Shown piece after piece: positions 47,541-60,000 of a stretch of DNA of 64,000 bases (within the stretch, counting starts at the first letter, position 1; each line of letters begins with the position of its first letter). The DNA is from Podospora pseudoanserina (taxonomy: Eukaryota; Ascomycota; Sordariomycetes; Sordariales; Podosporaceae). The position numbers were made by a program, and so were the translations under genes. The notes under the pieces were generated by a model. The model worked only from the letters and a program-made list of their open reading frames with translations, did no database searches and was not told the origin of the DNA. The stretch is taken from the NCBI RefSeq assembly GCF_035222485.1, contig NW_026946671.1:1178001-1242000 (forward strand), in the 5' to 3' direction.

Positions 47541-49038
47541 CTAATCAACAACCAAGCCCCCCTCCAAACCCCCATACCCCTCCAAAAACCCCTCAAACAA
47601 CCCAATCGCATGCTCCACGTCCCAGCTCCCCCCCATCTCCCTGATACTGTGCATCGCCAACTGCGGGTTCCCCAGATCCAACGTCCTCACCCCCAACTTG
47701 GCGCTCAGCATCGGCCCAATCGTGCTCCCACAGGGACTGTCATTCTTGACCACAAACAGCTGCAGCGGCACCCCCTTCCTCCTCGCGCACTCCTTCACCA
47801 GCACAATCCCCGGCGAATTCGTCGCATACCTTTGATTGGCATTAATCTTGATCACCGTCCCCTTGTTCATCTGCGGCTGGTGGTTCCGTTCATACTTGCC
47901 CGCATAATTCGGGTGAACAGCATGCGCCATGTCCGCCGAGATCAAAAAGCTTTTCGCGAGGGTCTGCTCAAAGGCCGTTTCGTTGCTTTCGGATTGTTGG
48001 TTCCCGTCGACCCCAGGGAGGACGGACAGCCGTCTGAGGACAGCCGGCAGCAAGTTAGAGTCCGCTCCATGGGCGCTCAGACTACCAATCTCCTCGTGGT
48101 CAAAACACGCCACCAGCCTAATCCCCGTCTCCTCCTCCAGACCCTTCCCATCCTTCACACTCCCAATCAGAGCCTTGACCGCACAAAACGTCATGTCCAA
48201 GTTATCCAACCTCCCGCTGTAGATAAACTCCTCATTCATCCCGCCCAAAACCGCCTTTTGCGTGTCATACAAGATCAGCTCGAAATCCTGAATGTCCTCC
48301 ACTTTGTCCACCCCGGCCTCTTTGGCAATGAGTTTCAAAAACTCCGAATGATGTCTCTCGTCAATAGCCTTCAGCGGCTCAAACTCCTCCTCTTCCCCTT
48401 CCTCGACATCCCCCTTCTTGTTAAGAACCTCCTCCACCAACCCCGCAATAGGCACCATCTCCTCCTCCTTATTCGGATCAAAATTGCTCTGCCTATGCAA
48501 ATGAATCGCCAAGCTCGGGATCCTCACAATCGGCTTCTCCACCCTCACCAACCTCTGCTCAAACCCGCCCTCTTTTACCCTGACGAGCACCCTCCCCGCC
48601 ACCGACAAATCCCTGTCGAACCAGCTGTGCCAGATCCCGCCCCCGTACGTCTCGACACCGACCTGGAGGTACCCGTTCGCGGTGCGTTTGCTGACTGGCT
48701 TGACACGGAGGCAGGGGGAGTCAGTGTGCGCGCCGATCATGGCGATGGGGTTGCCGGGGGACCATCGAGACCCGACGGCGAAGGCGATGAGGGAGGAGGC
48801 GTTGCGGGTGAGGTAGTATTTACCTCCGGGAGAGATGGTGGAGGGGGTCCAGGGGTGCGTTCGGAGATGGGGTGGAAGCCTGCTTTTGGAGGAGGGAGGT
48901 GGCGGTTTGGACTGCGTGGTAGGCTAGACGGGGGGGGTTAGTTGATGGGAGGAAAAGAAGAGGAGGGGAGACAAAAACGGGAGGAGAGGCGTTGACAAAG
49001 TCGAGGAACTCGTGGGCGGAGGCGGGAGGGGGTGCCAT
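47541..49038 (-). CDS. APE4: M18 aspartyl aminopeptidase (frame broken near 48.85-48.98 kb)
   Basis: This M18 metallopeptidase, of the Ape4/DNPEP type, removes N-terminal Asp/Glu. The start at 49038 gives MAPPPASAHEFLDFVNAS, the usual N-terminus; an upstream in-frame ATG at 49257 would add a Ser/Arg/Thr-rich leader. An intron at 48924-48978 has a good CTAAC branch and CTAG acceptor. The main frame, 48740-47541, holds the zinc ligand His in MIGAHTDSP, Asp in SGRLDNLDM, the catalytic Glu pair in CFDHEEIGS, and His in AHAVHPNYAGKYE. Between 48979 and 48741 the conserved segments YHAVQTATSLLQ, HPISER and PGGKYYLTRNASSLIAFAVG lie in different frames, so about three single-base deficits are implied (see findings). 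All core catalytic motifs are intact. Confidence 0.88.
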
Positions 49039-49481
49039 TTTGGATGAGGTGGAGGAGAAGTAATGGCAGGGCACGCGAGCTGTTGTGTAATGAAGAGGTC
49101 GAAGTCGAACTGGGGTTTTCAAAGAGGGGCAAGCAATAGAAGAAGAAAACGAGGTGAACGCCCTTTTACAAGCAGCAGCAGCAGTGGTGTGTTGTTTTGC
49201 TGTTATTGTTGTCCTCAACGCAATTCGCTGGTGATGGCAGCTTTTTATACACAGCATTTGAGAGAAAGGGATTTAGGAAAAAAAAGAAAGAACAAAACGG
49301 AATCAATAAAAAGAAGAAACAGCTGCTTGGGTGGTGGCTCGCTCTTTCACTCTCTCTTACGTTTTTGGCGGGGTAAAAACTGCTAGTTCTCCCTTTCAAG
49401 TCACAGCTTGCAGCTCGGAGGGCGGGGGAAGGAAGGTCAACATCATTACCCCACTGGCCTGATGGAGTCGGTAGCCGCGGT

Positions 49482-49519
49482 GGGGTTCCGTGGGGCCGGG
49501 GGGGGGCGGGGGGGGAGGG
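49482..49519 (+). other. G-rich tract with quadruplex potential
   Basis: Runs of 4, 4, 9, 9 and 3 guanines are separated by one to five bases, fitting the G-quadruplex pattern. It lies ~450 bp upstream of the aminopeptidase start, on the strand opposite to its coding strand. Confidence 0.7.
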
Positions 49520-52350
49520 TTCCTTGTTGGATTTATCATGAAATATTGTCTGTGGAAGGTATATATTTGATGCTTTTTTTCTCTCAACTGTTGAGCTTTA
49601 GATTTTTCTATTAGGTTAATGATGGGCTCAATAGGTATTTCGCTCTGGAAGCTTTCATCCCCAACCCGCTCGTCCCATCAAAAACCATACAACCAATCAA
49701 ACACCCGGCATTACCTACCCACTGTGCCTACGCATCCCCTCTCTCTCCCGCTTCCCCACTTCCTTTCACCTCTCCGCCGAACCACTACTCGGCACGAGAG
49801 CGGCCCGATGATCAACAGCAAGGACCGGGAAGCGTCTAAGCTATCCCGCCACTCCGTCTTCACCATCACCAAACAGGCAGCTCCGGAACTACCTACCACC
49901 ACGACTTCCCACATCCAAAAACTCATGACAGGAGTTGAGCCTCAATCAATGACCCTCACCGAATTGGATTACACGTAGGGTGACCCACCGCCTGGCCTAA
50001 TACGGTTGACACGAGTGAGTGGGCAGGCAGGCCTGGGGAAGGTGTCTATCTGACCGCCTGGATCTCGCCTCACCTTTTTTGCCTTGCCTCGCCTGGTCAG
50101 GCAAGATAGGGAGGGAGGCCTTGCAGCGGGCACGGGGTACAGTCATGATGCCAGCCCTACCAGGCACCAAGCAGGAAGGGTCCTGCTCTTTTGTAATGTT
50201 AGCAAGTGGTGATTGGTTGGACGGCGGTGTTGTAGGTAGGCTGCCTCTTGTAGAGTTCGATAAAGGGATATGGCACGATAATGACTGCTGCGCTTCGCAA
50301 TCGCAGCGGAAAAAGAAAAGGCCTATTAGATCTACTTTAGTCATTTAAACACACCAGGTGGTCAGTCGCGTGGGCTGGTGAGAGGCCTTCTTGGTGATGA
50401 CCACCTCGGAGGCTTGCATCTGCTTTGCTGTCAGTGTATCTTGTGCATTTCACACTCGCTTCGACTCGGTAAACACCTGCTGCATTTGGATGAGCACTTG
50501 AGCTTCATTTGCAAAGTCCCATGCTTTGCATCTTGCAGTGTCCAAAAGCAAACATCTATTCTTATCTCCAAGCCCAGCACCATAGACACCTAGGCAACTT
50601 TCTAGAAGCGACTCATTCTCAGTCCGATCCTTGGTTCAAAATCTGAAACGCTTCTTCTAGAGGCAAACATCCTTCCTGGAGCTAGTCTCGGGGTTTGCAT
50701 CAACGAAAAGAGGTTTGTTTGCTTGTTATGCTTCTATTCTGGAGTATTACTTACCCTTCTTGCTAAGCAATTACCCCAGCAATTATTCCCGTCTGTTACC
50801 ATGAGGCTCAACATGATGTTGATGGTAAACAATCCCATGGCTAACCCAAAGTTGGTGGAAGCCTGGAGCTTCCAGTCCGGTTTTGTAGCTCGGTGCGACT
50901 CTCCTCCCATCATCATCATCATCATCAGATGAGTAACACCGTCGCTTCAGAAGGGGGTTTCGCTTCCAAGCTTTTTAGTCCACGTTGTCAGGTTACATCC
51001 TCTCCAGTTTTCCCGTCTTGTCTTTTCCTAGCCTGTGGCTTTTACATAGTAGGGAGTTGGTTGCATGGATGGGGATTTGGCCTGTGTTTATAGTGCACAA
51101 ATGTATCCAACATGGTGATCAGGCTGGAGAAAACCCTCGATACACCTAGTCCGAGCCCCGAGCTGAAATACATCTTCTATAGATATATATATATATATCA
51201 AAAAGATAGAGCCACCTGCAACTCTCCTCGTATGAGGTGCCTGAAAAAAAATAGCTGAAAGGCAAAAGCGCAATCCAAAAAAAAAATAGGGTTACGTCGC
51301 ATATCACGAGCGCGCGCATCGCAGCAGCAGGACACATTCGCATGGCATGGCATGGCATAGCACCTGTCCATCGGGGGCAGTCCCCGTTCCTGGCGAAGAT
51401 CTCTTTTCTCCTCCTTCTCCATCTGTCCGTTGTCAGCTTGTCAATTCATCCGGGCCGTCACTGGGTAGGTAGGCGAGGACGGGGGGAGCCAAGTTCAGGC
51501 AAGGTGTGGCGAGGTGTGATCTCCAGGTACAAAGTTGATTCCTACCCCCGTCCTCAAACTCCCAATTGAGTGATAGACCGTTTTTTTCTGGAATACGATC
51601 GAATGGAAGCTGGCGTCTTGCAATCCAGGTCCCTGCCCTGAAGCCTCGCAAGTCCTGTTGGCGACATGCCAGGTAGTTTGAAGCAGCTGGATGTACCCCC
51701 AAGTACCTCAAAAAACCCCTGCTCACCTGGACCTTTGCCTTGCCTGCTCCGTCCCTTTGCCAACCCACCCGCACCACTCCCAAGTTTAAACTTATGATCC
51801 CAGCATCTAGCGTTGCGTGGCTTTTCTCACCTTTTGGTCACCTCACCTCTCTCATGCTGTTGAACCAATCAGCCCGTTTTGCTTCGTACTCCGGACCTTC
51901 CAGCGGTCCCATTTGCCCAGATGAAGGTGTTCAACACCATTCAGGGTTAGGGGTCGACATGCTTGGTAGATGCACCTCGCCAATCTCTACATCTCATCTC
52001 CAATCACCACCACCACTCACCGTTTACATCGGCGAATTTCCCCCATCTTTTTCCCCGTTACAATTTTTCATCCGAAATTTAAAATAAAATAAAAATAAAA
52101 TAAAAAATCCCCCAAAAAAACCAAAGAAAGAAAGGGAGGGATGGTGACGCGCCTTTGTCTTTCGTCCTTTCTTTTTTCCCCTACCCCTTCCCCCTTGTTA
52201 AATTAGCGGAGGATTTAGAGATGCGGATAGCAGATACGCGAAATATGACGTCCCAATCCCTACACACAGTGTGTGTTGCAAATATCACCATGATAGATCA
52301 AATCTGCGACCATGATACCAACAAAGACACTCTGAACCGATCAAGGTATA

Positions 52351-52368
52351 GAGAGAGAGAGAGAGAGA
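52351..52368. repeat. (AG)n microsatellite
   Basis: A simple GA dinucleotide run in non-coding DNA. Confidence 0.85.
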
Positions 52369-52711
52369 AATAGGATTTGGCCCAAGCTCAACCTTCCCAG
52401 ATCGAGCGAAGGGCTGCACAAACGATGACGATCCTTGGCGGGTGCGGGCGGCGGGCGATCAGACAAGGATTTGTGTCAACTCCTTGTTGTCAACTCTCGG
52501 TCGAAAGCAACATTCTCCAGGAAATGTCATAGCTACCCGACATATCTGATGGGAAAGGGTTTGTCGTGGAAGATCCGGGGATGATGATGGCTGCTGCTAC
52601 CTTGTGAGGCGAAGGGGACCGTAGCCTTTTGGTTGTGGTGAAATGAGCGAGGATGATGATGCAGCAGTGTTGGACACTTCTGCACCAAGGCAAAAAGATC
52701 ACCACGTTTTC

Positions 52712-52716
<5 letters not shown>

Positions 52717-52755
<39 letters not shown>
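52717..52755 (+). repeat. T39 homopolymer
   Basis: Thirty-nine consecutive thymines, the longest homopolymer in the window. It could be the poly(A) tail of an old minus-strand retroposed sequence, a poly(dA:dT) nucleosome-excluding element, or slippage expansion. Confidence 0.9.
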
Positions 52756-52759
<4 letters not shown>

Positions 52760-53822
52760 TCTACAGATATTCTTCACCCACCTCCCGTACCTTGCAGCTC
52801 TTCATTCTTATCATGTTTTCTTTTTATCCCCCTCGTACCTTGCAGCTAAAAGTTCCGGCCCATTCTGCACTCGTAGCTGAGTATCAGTGGCAACTATTCC
52901 CGCCTTTCTCCAGCAAATCTCTAGATATTCCAACTTCCACATTCCACACTGTCTATTTCGATAGAAAAGCCAATGTGGCAAAAAATATCTTTTTTGTAGG
53001 TGTGGTCTCTGCGGTCTCTGAGTGGGTGGTGGTGTGGCTTCAGCTCCGTCCCAACGCTGCAGGCTGGCACACCTCTTTTCTAGGCAACAAGAATCGTCGC
53101 AAAAAATAAAAAATAAAAAAAGGTACAGGTTATCAGTCGAGGAGGACGTTTTTGAAATTATAGAGAGTTGGCTGTGCGCGAGGGTATGGCGTGTGAGGAT
53201 GAGCTGGCTTGATCCCGGTCTTCCGGGTCGACTACCTGGATGGGACGAAGATGGGGGGGTTGTCTACGGTAGGGTATCTAGGAGGACAAAAAAGCGTGGG
53301 GGATCAGCGTGCAGGAAGGGATGGATAGTTGGTTGGGATGAAAGCCTGTAGACTTGATTGAGAAAAAAGGTGCTGTTCAGATAAGAGCTGCTGCTGTCCT
53401 TGTTCTCATGAAAATGTACAACAAGTAAGGCTCGATGAGGTGAGTAAGTGAGACCTCACATGACCGCTTGTACAGATCGAGACTTTTTTCTTTGTTCCCT
53501 GACCCCAAAAGTCTGGGGGGTGGTAGATGTCATGGCAGGCTAAATCACCTGTGACACGGGTTGTACAGAACCAACAAACCTTACCTGTGCAAGGTGATGC
53601 TATAGCTAAGGAAACAAAAGGTTATTCTGCTTGAACTCGTGATCTCTGCACACGGAAGACAGAGAGAGGCGGGGAACGGGAGGATGTATGTGCGTTTTAT
53701 TAGAGTGATTATGTGGGGAGATATATTGCGGATGTTGGAGAAAAACGGGGATGGATCATGGGGGACTGATTGGAGTGTGTAGGAGATGCAATAGGGGATT
53801 CCTTTTATAGGCAGCTTTGGTC

Positions 53823-53843
53823 CTCTCTCTCTCTCTCTCTCTC
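53823..53843. repeat. (CT)n microsatellite
   Basis: A simple CT dinucleotide run in non-coding DNA. Confidence 0.85.
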
Positions 53844-56128
53844 GTGTTCGTATGATGATTGTAGAGCGATATGGCTTGGGAGAGGGGAGCTGGACGGAAT
53901 GACGGTGGACGATGCAGCGTCACTCTGAAATGGTGAACAATGGCGTTGTCATTTGTCACTTGATCGCCCCACTTTTTGGGATGGTGGCTTGAGCCCTTGT
54001 CAGCGAGAGAAAATGAGGGAGGGGGTTCAAGAGGCTTCGAACTCGAAATAAACAGAGGAAATCAAACATGTTTCTTCATTTTCAAGTTGGTATCGGTGTA
54101 TCAGACTGGCCAATGGCTGCACATGGACCGAAACTGACAGATGCCTTTGAAAGTTGTTGTGCTTCAGATCTCGACGTTGGTCCAGTCGATTGAGTTTAGC
54201 TCTCGTAGATCCTCAAGCGCAGGCTGTCGGAATCCTGTCTGAAGAGAGAGAGCGAGACTTGTGTGCACAGACCACCGTCAAGCTTTGTGGTTTTTTTTTA
54301 ATCAGCGGAGTCTTTGGTGGAGGGATACCCGCCTCTTTCATGGTCCCCACCAACCCCAGCGCACGAGGGTCTGAGAGAGTTTGATTGTCCAGCTTCGATG
54401 CCAAACCTCGCCTCGACGAAATATCTTTGTTTATTTTCAATCAGAGAGGTTTTAATCCTCACAGAGGCCCTCCCCCACGCTGAGGAAGCCGACGCGGGGT
54501 TCTGCTTCACCGTCCTCTCCTCGCAAGCAAGCGTGAGCAAAAGCAGCCGAAGAGAGCTCCAAGAATCCGAAACGGGCTTGGTAGAGTGGGCGGCAGCGGC
54601 TGAGCAAGGGGGTCATCCTGGGCCCGGGCCCTTGGCCCTGGCACTTCCTCTTTTGATCTCAACAGCCGGGAGGCATTAGTTGGGCAGCACCATGACTCCA
54701 TGTAGGTGCACACTCAAGGCTGTATGGAAAGAAGATGATGAACCACGGTTGCCCACCGAGAGCGCAGCGAGCTCTTGCGCTATCGGGGCCTTGTAGGGCA
54801 GCCGCAGCACGGGGGCGACGGGCGGGAGAGCTCGGTGCAAGGGCACGGCAACGCACGGCGGACGACCGACCGATCATCGCAAGGCGGTAGAGTCTGGAGA
54901 GCCTGCCTTGTCACGCCCGGATGACTGTGACGGTCATGCTTTCCACCGTCTACCGATGCTGGCTAACGGCGACAGCGAGGCCGTTGGTTGTACAGTCCCA
55001 TACCGCTGCACTCAAGCGTACGTGACCACTTGTCAGCAGCTCATCGCTACTCGACAGACGAATCTGACAGAAATCCGCAATCGAAGCGTGAAATCTGACA
55101 ATGGCTGAGGTGTTCGTTCGAGTTTCCTTGATCATGCACTTGGTTCCTCTCAAGACCATAGGGGAATTCCACGTTGTTGAACCTCGGACCCGAACAGTTA
55201 CGCAAGGTCCCGTCATAGGCCAAGCCCGTCGCCTTCTCTGTCGTATAGAAAGCTCATCAAGAAGAATTCCCACTCGGGTAGTGCCCATGAAAGTTCCAGA
55301 AAAGGAGGCCTATCTATCGATCTCTGGAGTTGTACACACATAGTAGGCTCTGGGGTTGGGGGCCGCGGGGGCCTAACCAGATAGATACTCACCTTGATTG
55401 GGTATTTGGCTTTTGATGGCTCATTGGCGGACGGTGCGCGGTGAGGTGGGTGAGGTGGGCTGGACTCAATTTGCCTGTCTTTCTTGAACGGCCGCCACCC
55501 TGGGCTCAAGTTCCTGTCTGCTGTCTGCTGTCTGCTGGCGAGATGATGAATTTCTCGGTGAATGGGGGGACTGGATTGATGTGCTCGGCAGCACTGCAGC
55601 TTGTTCTCACTCGCTCTCTCGTCTTCATCTTGCGCTGCTGCCCCTGGTCGCTTTTGGGTTCCAGGTGCAGGGGGGGCGCCCGACGGTTTGTGGTGTAGGC
55701 GGGCAGGTAGACCCTCTTCCCATCGAGGTATCGATGGAGTACCTGAGGTACTCGAGGTACTTGGCTCTCCCACCCCGGCCACGCCCGCCAGACGTGCTTG
55801 GTTGCTGGGCTCTCGCTGCGATCGGCCCAACCCCTTTACTGTCACTGTCACTGTCACCATCTCGGCAGTGAAAGTTGAGGGTTTACTTCATTACTTCGAG
55901 TCCTCGCTTGTTGGTGGTGGAAGCAGAGCATCATCAGCTTCCGTTGAATTTGTCGCCAAGACCGTGACACCATGCTAGGTCGACCCGGGCGGGCGGTCAT
56001 TGCTGTCTGCTCACGGGTGGCGGGGAGTGATCAATCGTTTAGTCAGTTGAAGCCAAGGTGGATGAGAATAATAGACATGAAAGCTATCGTCTTGAAAAAA
56101 AAAAGAGGCAGTGAGAAGGAGAGATGGA

Positions 56129-56208
56129 GAGACAGAGTGACAGAGAGACAGAGAGACAGAGAGACAGAGAGACAGAGAGACAGAGAGACAGAGAGACAGA
56201 GAGAGAGA
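56129..56208 (+). repeat. (GACAGAGA)n octamer tandem repeat
   Basis: About nine to ten nearly perfect GACAGAGA units run for ~80 bp. It is a purine-rich microsatellite ~880 bp upstream of the Med15-like start. Confidence 0.9.
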
Positions 56209-57084
56209 AAAGAAGCGCCAGACACCAGGCGCTAGAGACCCCTGCACCAAAGGTACCTCGCGAGTACCAAGGGTACCTGTTGGTACAGGCTGCCCTGGGG
56301 TTCCGCCTCCAACCAAGTAGCGTCTGACACCGGCGGGCAGAGCAGCCAGAGCCCATCGTAGTAGGCCCCACATCCCCATCCTTCCAGGTTCTTTTCTCCC
56401 TTCCCAACTTTCCATTCCCACTCCTGGGCACACCACCGCCTGCCTCCCTCTTCTTCCGTGCCCACCACCGTTGCGTTGTCGCCGAACCTCAACCTCAACC
56501 TTCACTGAAGCTTTTCTCTCTCCTCCATTACCTACCTTTTCATCATAGTATTGGAACTGCTCTCACCTAGCCACTCGGCCACTCAACCACCGTGTGTGTC
56601 TATAATTGCAACAACTGAACTGCTAGGTGCTGCGTACCGGCTCCGGAACCTCGTCCTCCACCTCTTTTTTTGGGCCGCTTCTCTCACGACGACGACACGA
56701 CACGACCACGACCACGACCACGACGAACAGCAGCTTTGTTTCTGACCCTAGCTCACGCGCTCTCGGTCGCCCTTGACTTCTCTCACTGACATTTTGTTAT
56801 TTGTGGGCTCCACGAGCGCCGAATTGATCTTGGTCGACATACACTGAGGGGATTTGTTTGGCGACATCTTGATCAAAGGCCTAACCGCTGTCGCCCCAGC
56901 GACACCGCCGCTTTGAACGCGCGCCGAAGCTTGCCCTCGCCATCAAAGCCGCAGGTATATGGGAATCCGCCACGGTCAATATCCCAACACGCCGACGCTT
57001 GGCTCCGCAGCTGTCTCGCCCTCTCGCCCCGGTGCGCTGCAGAAAAGGATAGCAAGGAGTTGATTCCACTACTCAACTGCGGCC

Positions 57085-60000
57085 ATGGCCGCCAACATAC
57101 CGCCACAGATGGTTCCCAACCATATGATGCTGCTTCAGCAGCAGCAACAGCAGCAGCAGCGAGCCAAATCCCAACAGCAGCAGCAGCAAATCAACCAACT
57201 TGTCATGACCTATGTTGTCAACACGCAGCCTGAGGCCGCTCCAAACACATGGCAGAGTGCCATGTCTCATAACGAGCGATATGGAAAGACTCTGAACCTG
57301 TAAGTACTGGACGGTTGAGATGCAACTGAGTGCATGACAAGCCTGGGTCACTAACGGGACTGCAGCGTCACAAACGTAATACTTGCCATGTCGACCGGCA
57401 ATTTCACCGCTATCTTTCAACACGCAACCGACTTCGAGAAAAAGGCTTGGCTGAGTTCTGAAAATAAGGTGAGCGCCACACGTCCCCTTCCAGTATATTC
57501 GTTGCACCGTTTGCATTTTCTCTTTTTCTTTTTAGGCAGAAGCCCGGACTGTATTTTGACATTTTCCAGGCCATGTACGACAGAGCCTTGCAAGGCAAAA
57601 TCGACGAGATGGTCGCACGCAGACAGGGCAACACGCAACAGCTTCAGAACCAGCTGCAGCAGCAGCAGCAGCAACAACAGCAGCATCATCAGCAGCAGCA
57701 GCAACGTCAGCAGCAGCATCAGCAGCAACAGATGCTCATGAACCAGATGGCTGCTGCTCGAATGGGGCCGACCGGCCAGCCTGGATTTCCAGGCATGCAA
57801 AACCCGATGCAAGTCCCTCAAGGACCCCCACAAGCCCAGCTTGGTATGGGCTTGGCTGGGAACCCTCAGAACAGGCCCGGGCAACCACCGTTCGGAATGC
57901 AGATGGGACAGCCTGCACGTCCTATGGGTCCCATGGGCCAGCTGCAGCCCAATGAGATCAATGCCGTCAACGAGGTCGCGCAGAGGCTGATGAGCCAAGT
58001 TCCCGAACCCCAGAAAGCCCAAATGCGCCAGAAAATCATGGAGAACCTGGGCCCGCGTGCTGCTCAGTTCCACGGGGATGTACTCGTGTGGCATTTTCAG
58101 CAAGAGGCCCTGCGGCAAATGACTGCGAGCCGGCAGAGGCAAGCTCAAGCTCTTGGACAGCAACGAATGGCCAACGGAATGCCGCAGGGCCAACCAGGAC
58201 AGATGAACCCGAACCAACTCATGATCAACCCACTAGCACAGCAGCCAGTCATGCCGAATGGCCCGATGCTCGGCGCCAACATCGAAACTATACGGAACGA
58301 GCGTCAACAAGCTCTGCTCGCCCAGCAGCAGGGACAGATGGTTGTCCCGGCGAGCAACGGCCAGGCCAGAACTGTTACGCCAGGCCCGATGAACGGGATG
58401 CCGGGCGCTCAACCGAGCGTGAACCAAGCTTCTCGACCAATGCCGGCGGGACAGAATTTTGGCGTTCAGCAGCCTGGTGTTGCCCGAGGACCGATGATGG
58501 GACACCCGATGCAAGGACAACCGGGCGGTCTCGCCGGGCCCCCTACCACGTCTCAGAGTCCAGCCATGAACACGTTGAACGCGCCGATGCAGCAGCCGCC
58601 CGTTCCGATGGGGCATGTGGGGAGACAACCGCCCGTTAACCCAGGTAACCCGGCCATGGGCAGCTTGAACCCGCAATTCAGCCATCAGAACAACACACGA
58701 CCGCCCTCGGCGATGCCAGGTGTCATGAACGGCGCGGCGCTGGCCGGAGGTCGAGGAATACCCGAAGGAGCAATGGGCAACTGGAATCAGCAGCAACGGG
58801 CGGCCATGATGAGTGGTTTGTCGATGGGCACACCTGGCCAGATGCCCGGGGCACCGGAACAACTCCGAGCCGGCCAGATGAACATGGCGAATCAGGGACC
58901 GGGACCGAACGGGCCACCAAACCCGGCAGTGCAGGCCAAGATGTTGGAATACTTGCAAACCCCACACGGCAAGACGGCCATCGACAACATGGACATAGCG
59001 CCTGGTGTTTTCGGCATGCTTGCGAACAACGGAACGAATGTGGGGCCAAACATTAAGAAATGGTTTCAGCTCAAGGCCCTGGCAGTCAACAACCCGGCGC
59101 AACTGAACATGTTGCAGGCCGTCCAGCACAGGCAGTTCGCAGTAATGTGGAACCAACAACAGAAGAGGCAGCAAGCAAACCAACCCCAAGGCAACCCCGG
59201 CGCTCCTTTCCAGCCGCCCCAGCTGCCCCCCGGCGAGGAATACCCCCAGCATGTCGCCCAGCTGACCCCGCAAGAGGTCCAGGCATTCATGAGCAGGAGT
59301 GCCAATCATGCGAACCAGAACCCGGCCATGGTCTCGGAGATACTCAGAAGATTGAAGTACACCGACTACGCCAAGAAGATCTGGGAGAAGCACAACAAGC
59401 AGCAGCAGCAGCAGCAGCAGCAGGGAATCAACAATGTCAATGCTGGCGGCCAAAAGGCTCCGTCACAGATAGTACCCCCAACACCCACCACACAACCAGG
59501 TGCCCCTCCGATGGCTCAGCCAAACATGCCGCCAAAGCCCTCGAGCACCCCGGTGGCTCCTCCAGCATCCACGCCGGCCAGACAGACGCCCAAGATTCCT
59601 CAACAACCGCAACCTCAACAGCAGTCACAGCCGGCGCCGCAGTCACAGCAACAGCCGGGACAACATGGACCGAACCCTTCCCCCGTGCCCGCCCCCAGGC
59701 ACAACCTCAAGCGAAAGCCGGACGATTCCGAAGGTGCGGCCCAAGCGAACAATGCCGCTCAACGACCAGCGCCGGGACCTGGAGCTCAGACCAATATCCG
59801 TGCACCCCCACCGTTCAAGCCGCTTCCTGAGGAACAGGTTGTGGCCCTGGGGCCGCAGGAAAGGGCCGAGTATGATGCCACCTTGCGACTTCATCAGCGC
59901 ATCACGGCCATCACCACGGAAGAACAGCTATTCGCCCAAGGACAGAACGAGGTGCCGGTGCCCATGGACGCAGAACTATTGGGGAAAACCCGCAGGACGC

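Larger units (their letters stand above)
49039..57084. other. ~8-kb gene-free stretch
   Basis: This is the longest spacer in the window. It starts with the aminopeptidase upstream region, including a G-rich tract (49482-49519), and ends with the Med15-like gene's promoter. Within it are AG and CT microsatellites, T39 (52717-52755), a (GACAGAGA)n tract (56129-56208), short CTGTCA and CTGTCTG tandems near 55.5 and 55.85 kb, and several GGTACC palindromes around 56.25 kb. Open frames up to 215 codons (55213-55860 -) are overlapped by others on the opposite strand and match nothing recognised. I could not support a coding gene or RNA gene. Confidence 0.45.

Noticed and set aside
47610-48941. 443-codon plus-strand frame opposite the aminopeptidase
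   Set aside because: It is antisense to a clear M18 peptidase, Pro/His/Arg/Leu-rich, with no recognisable motif.
55213-55860. 215-codon minus-strand frame in the 8-kb spacer
   Set aside because: Pro/Ser/Arg-rich, overlapped by plus-strand frames of similar length, no motif, no intron support.
58233-59453. 406-codon minus-strand frame opposite the Med15-like gene
   Set aside because: It results from the biased codon use of the real gene (polyQ, Pro, Met-rich) and shows no family features. The 60211-61641 minus frame is rejected for the same reason.
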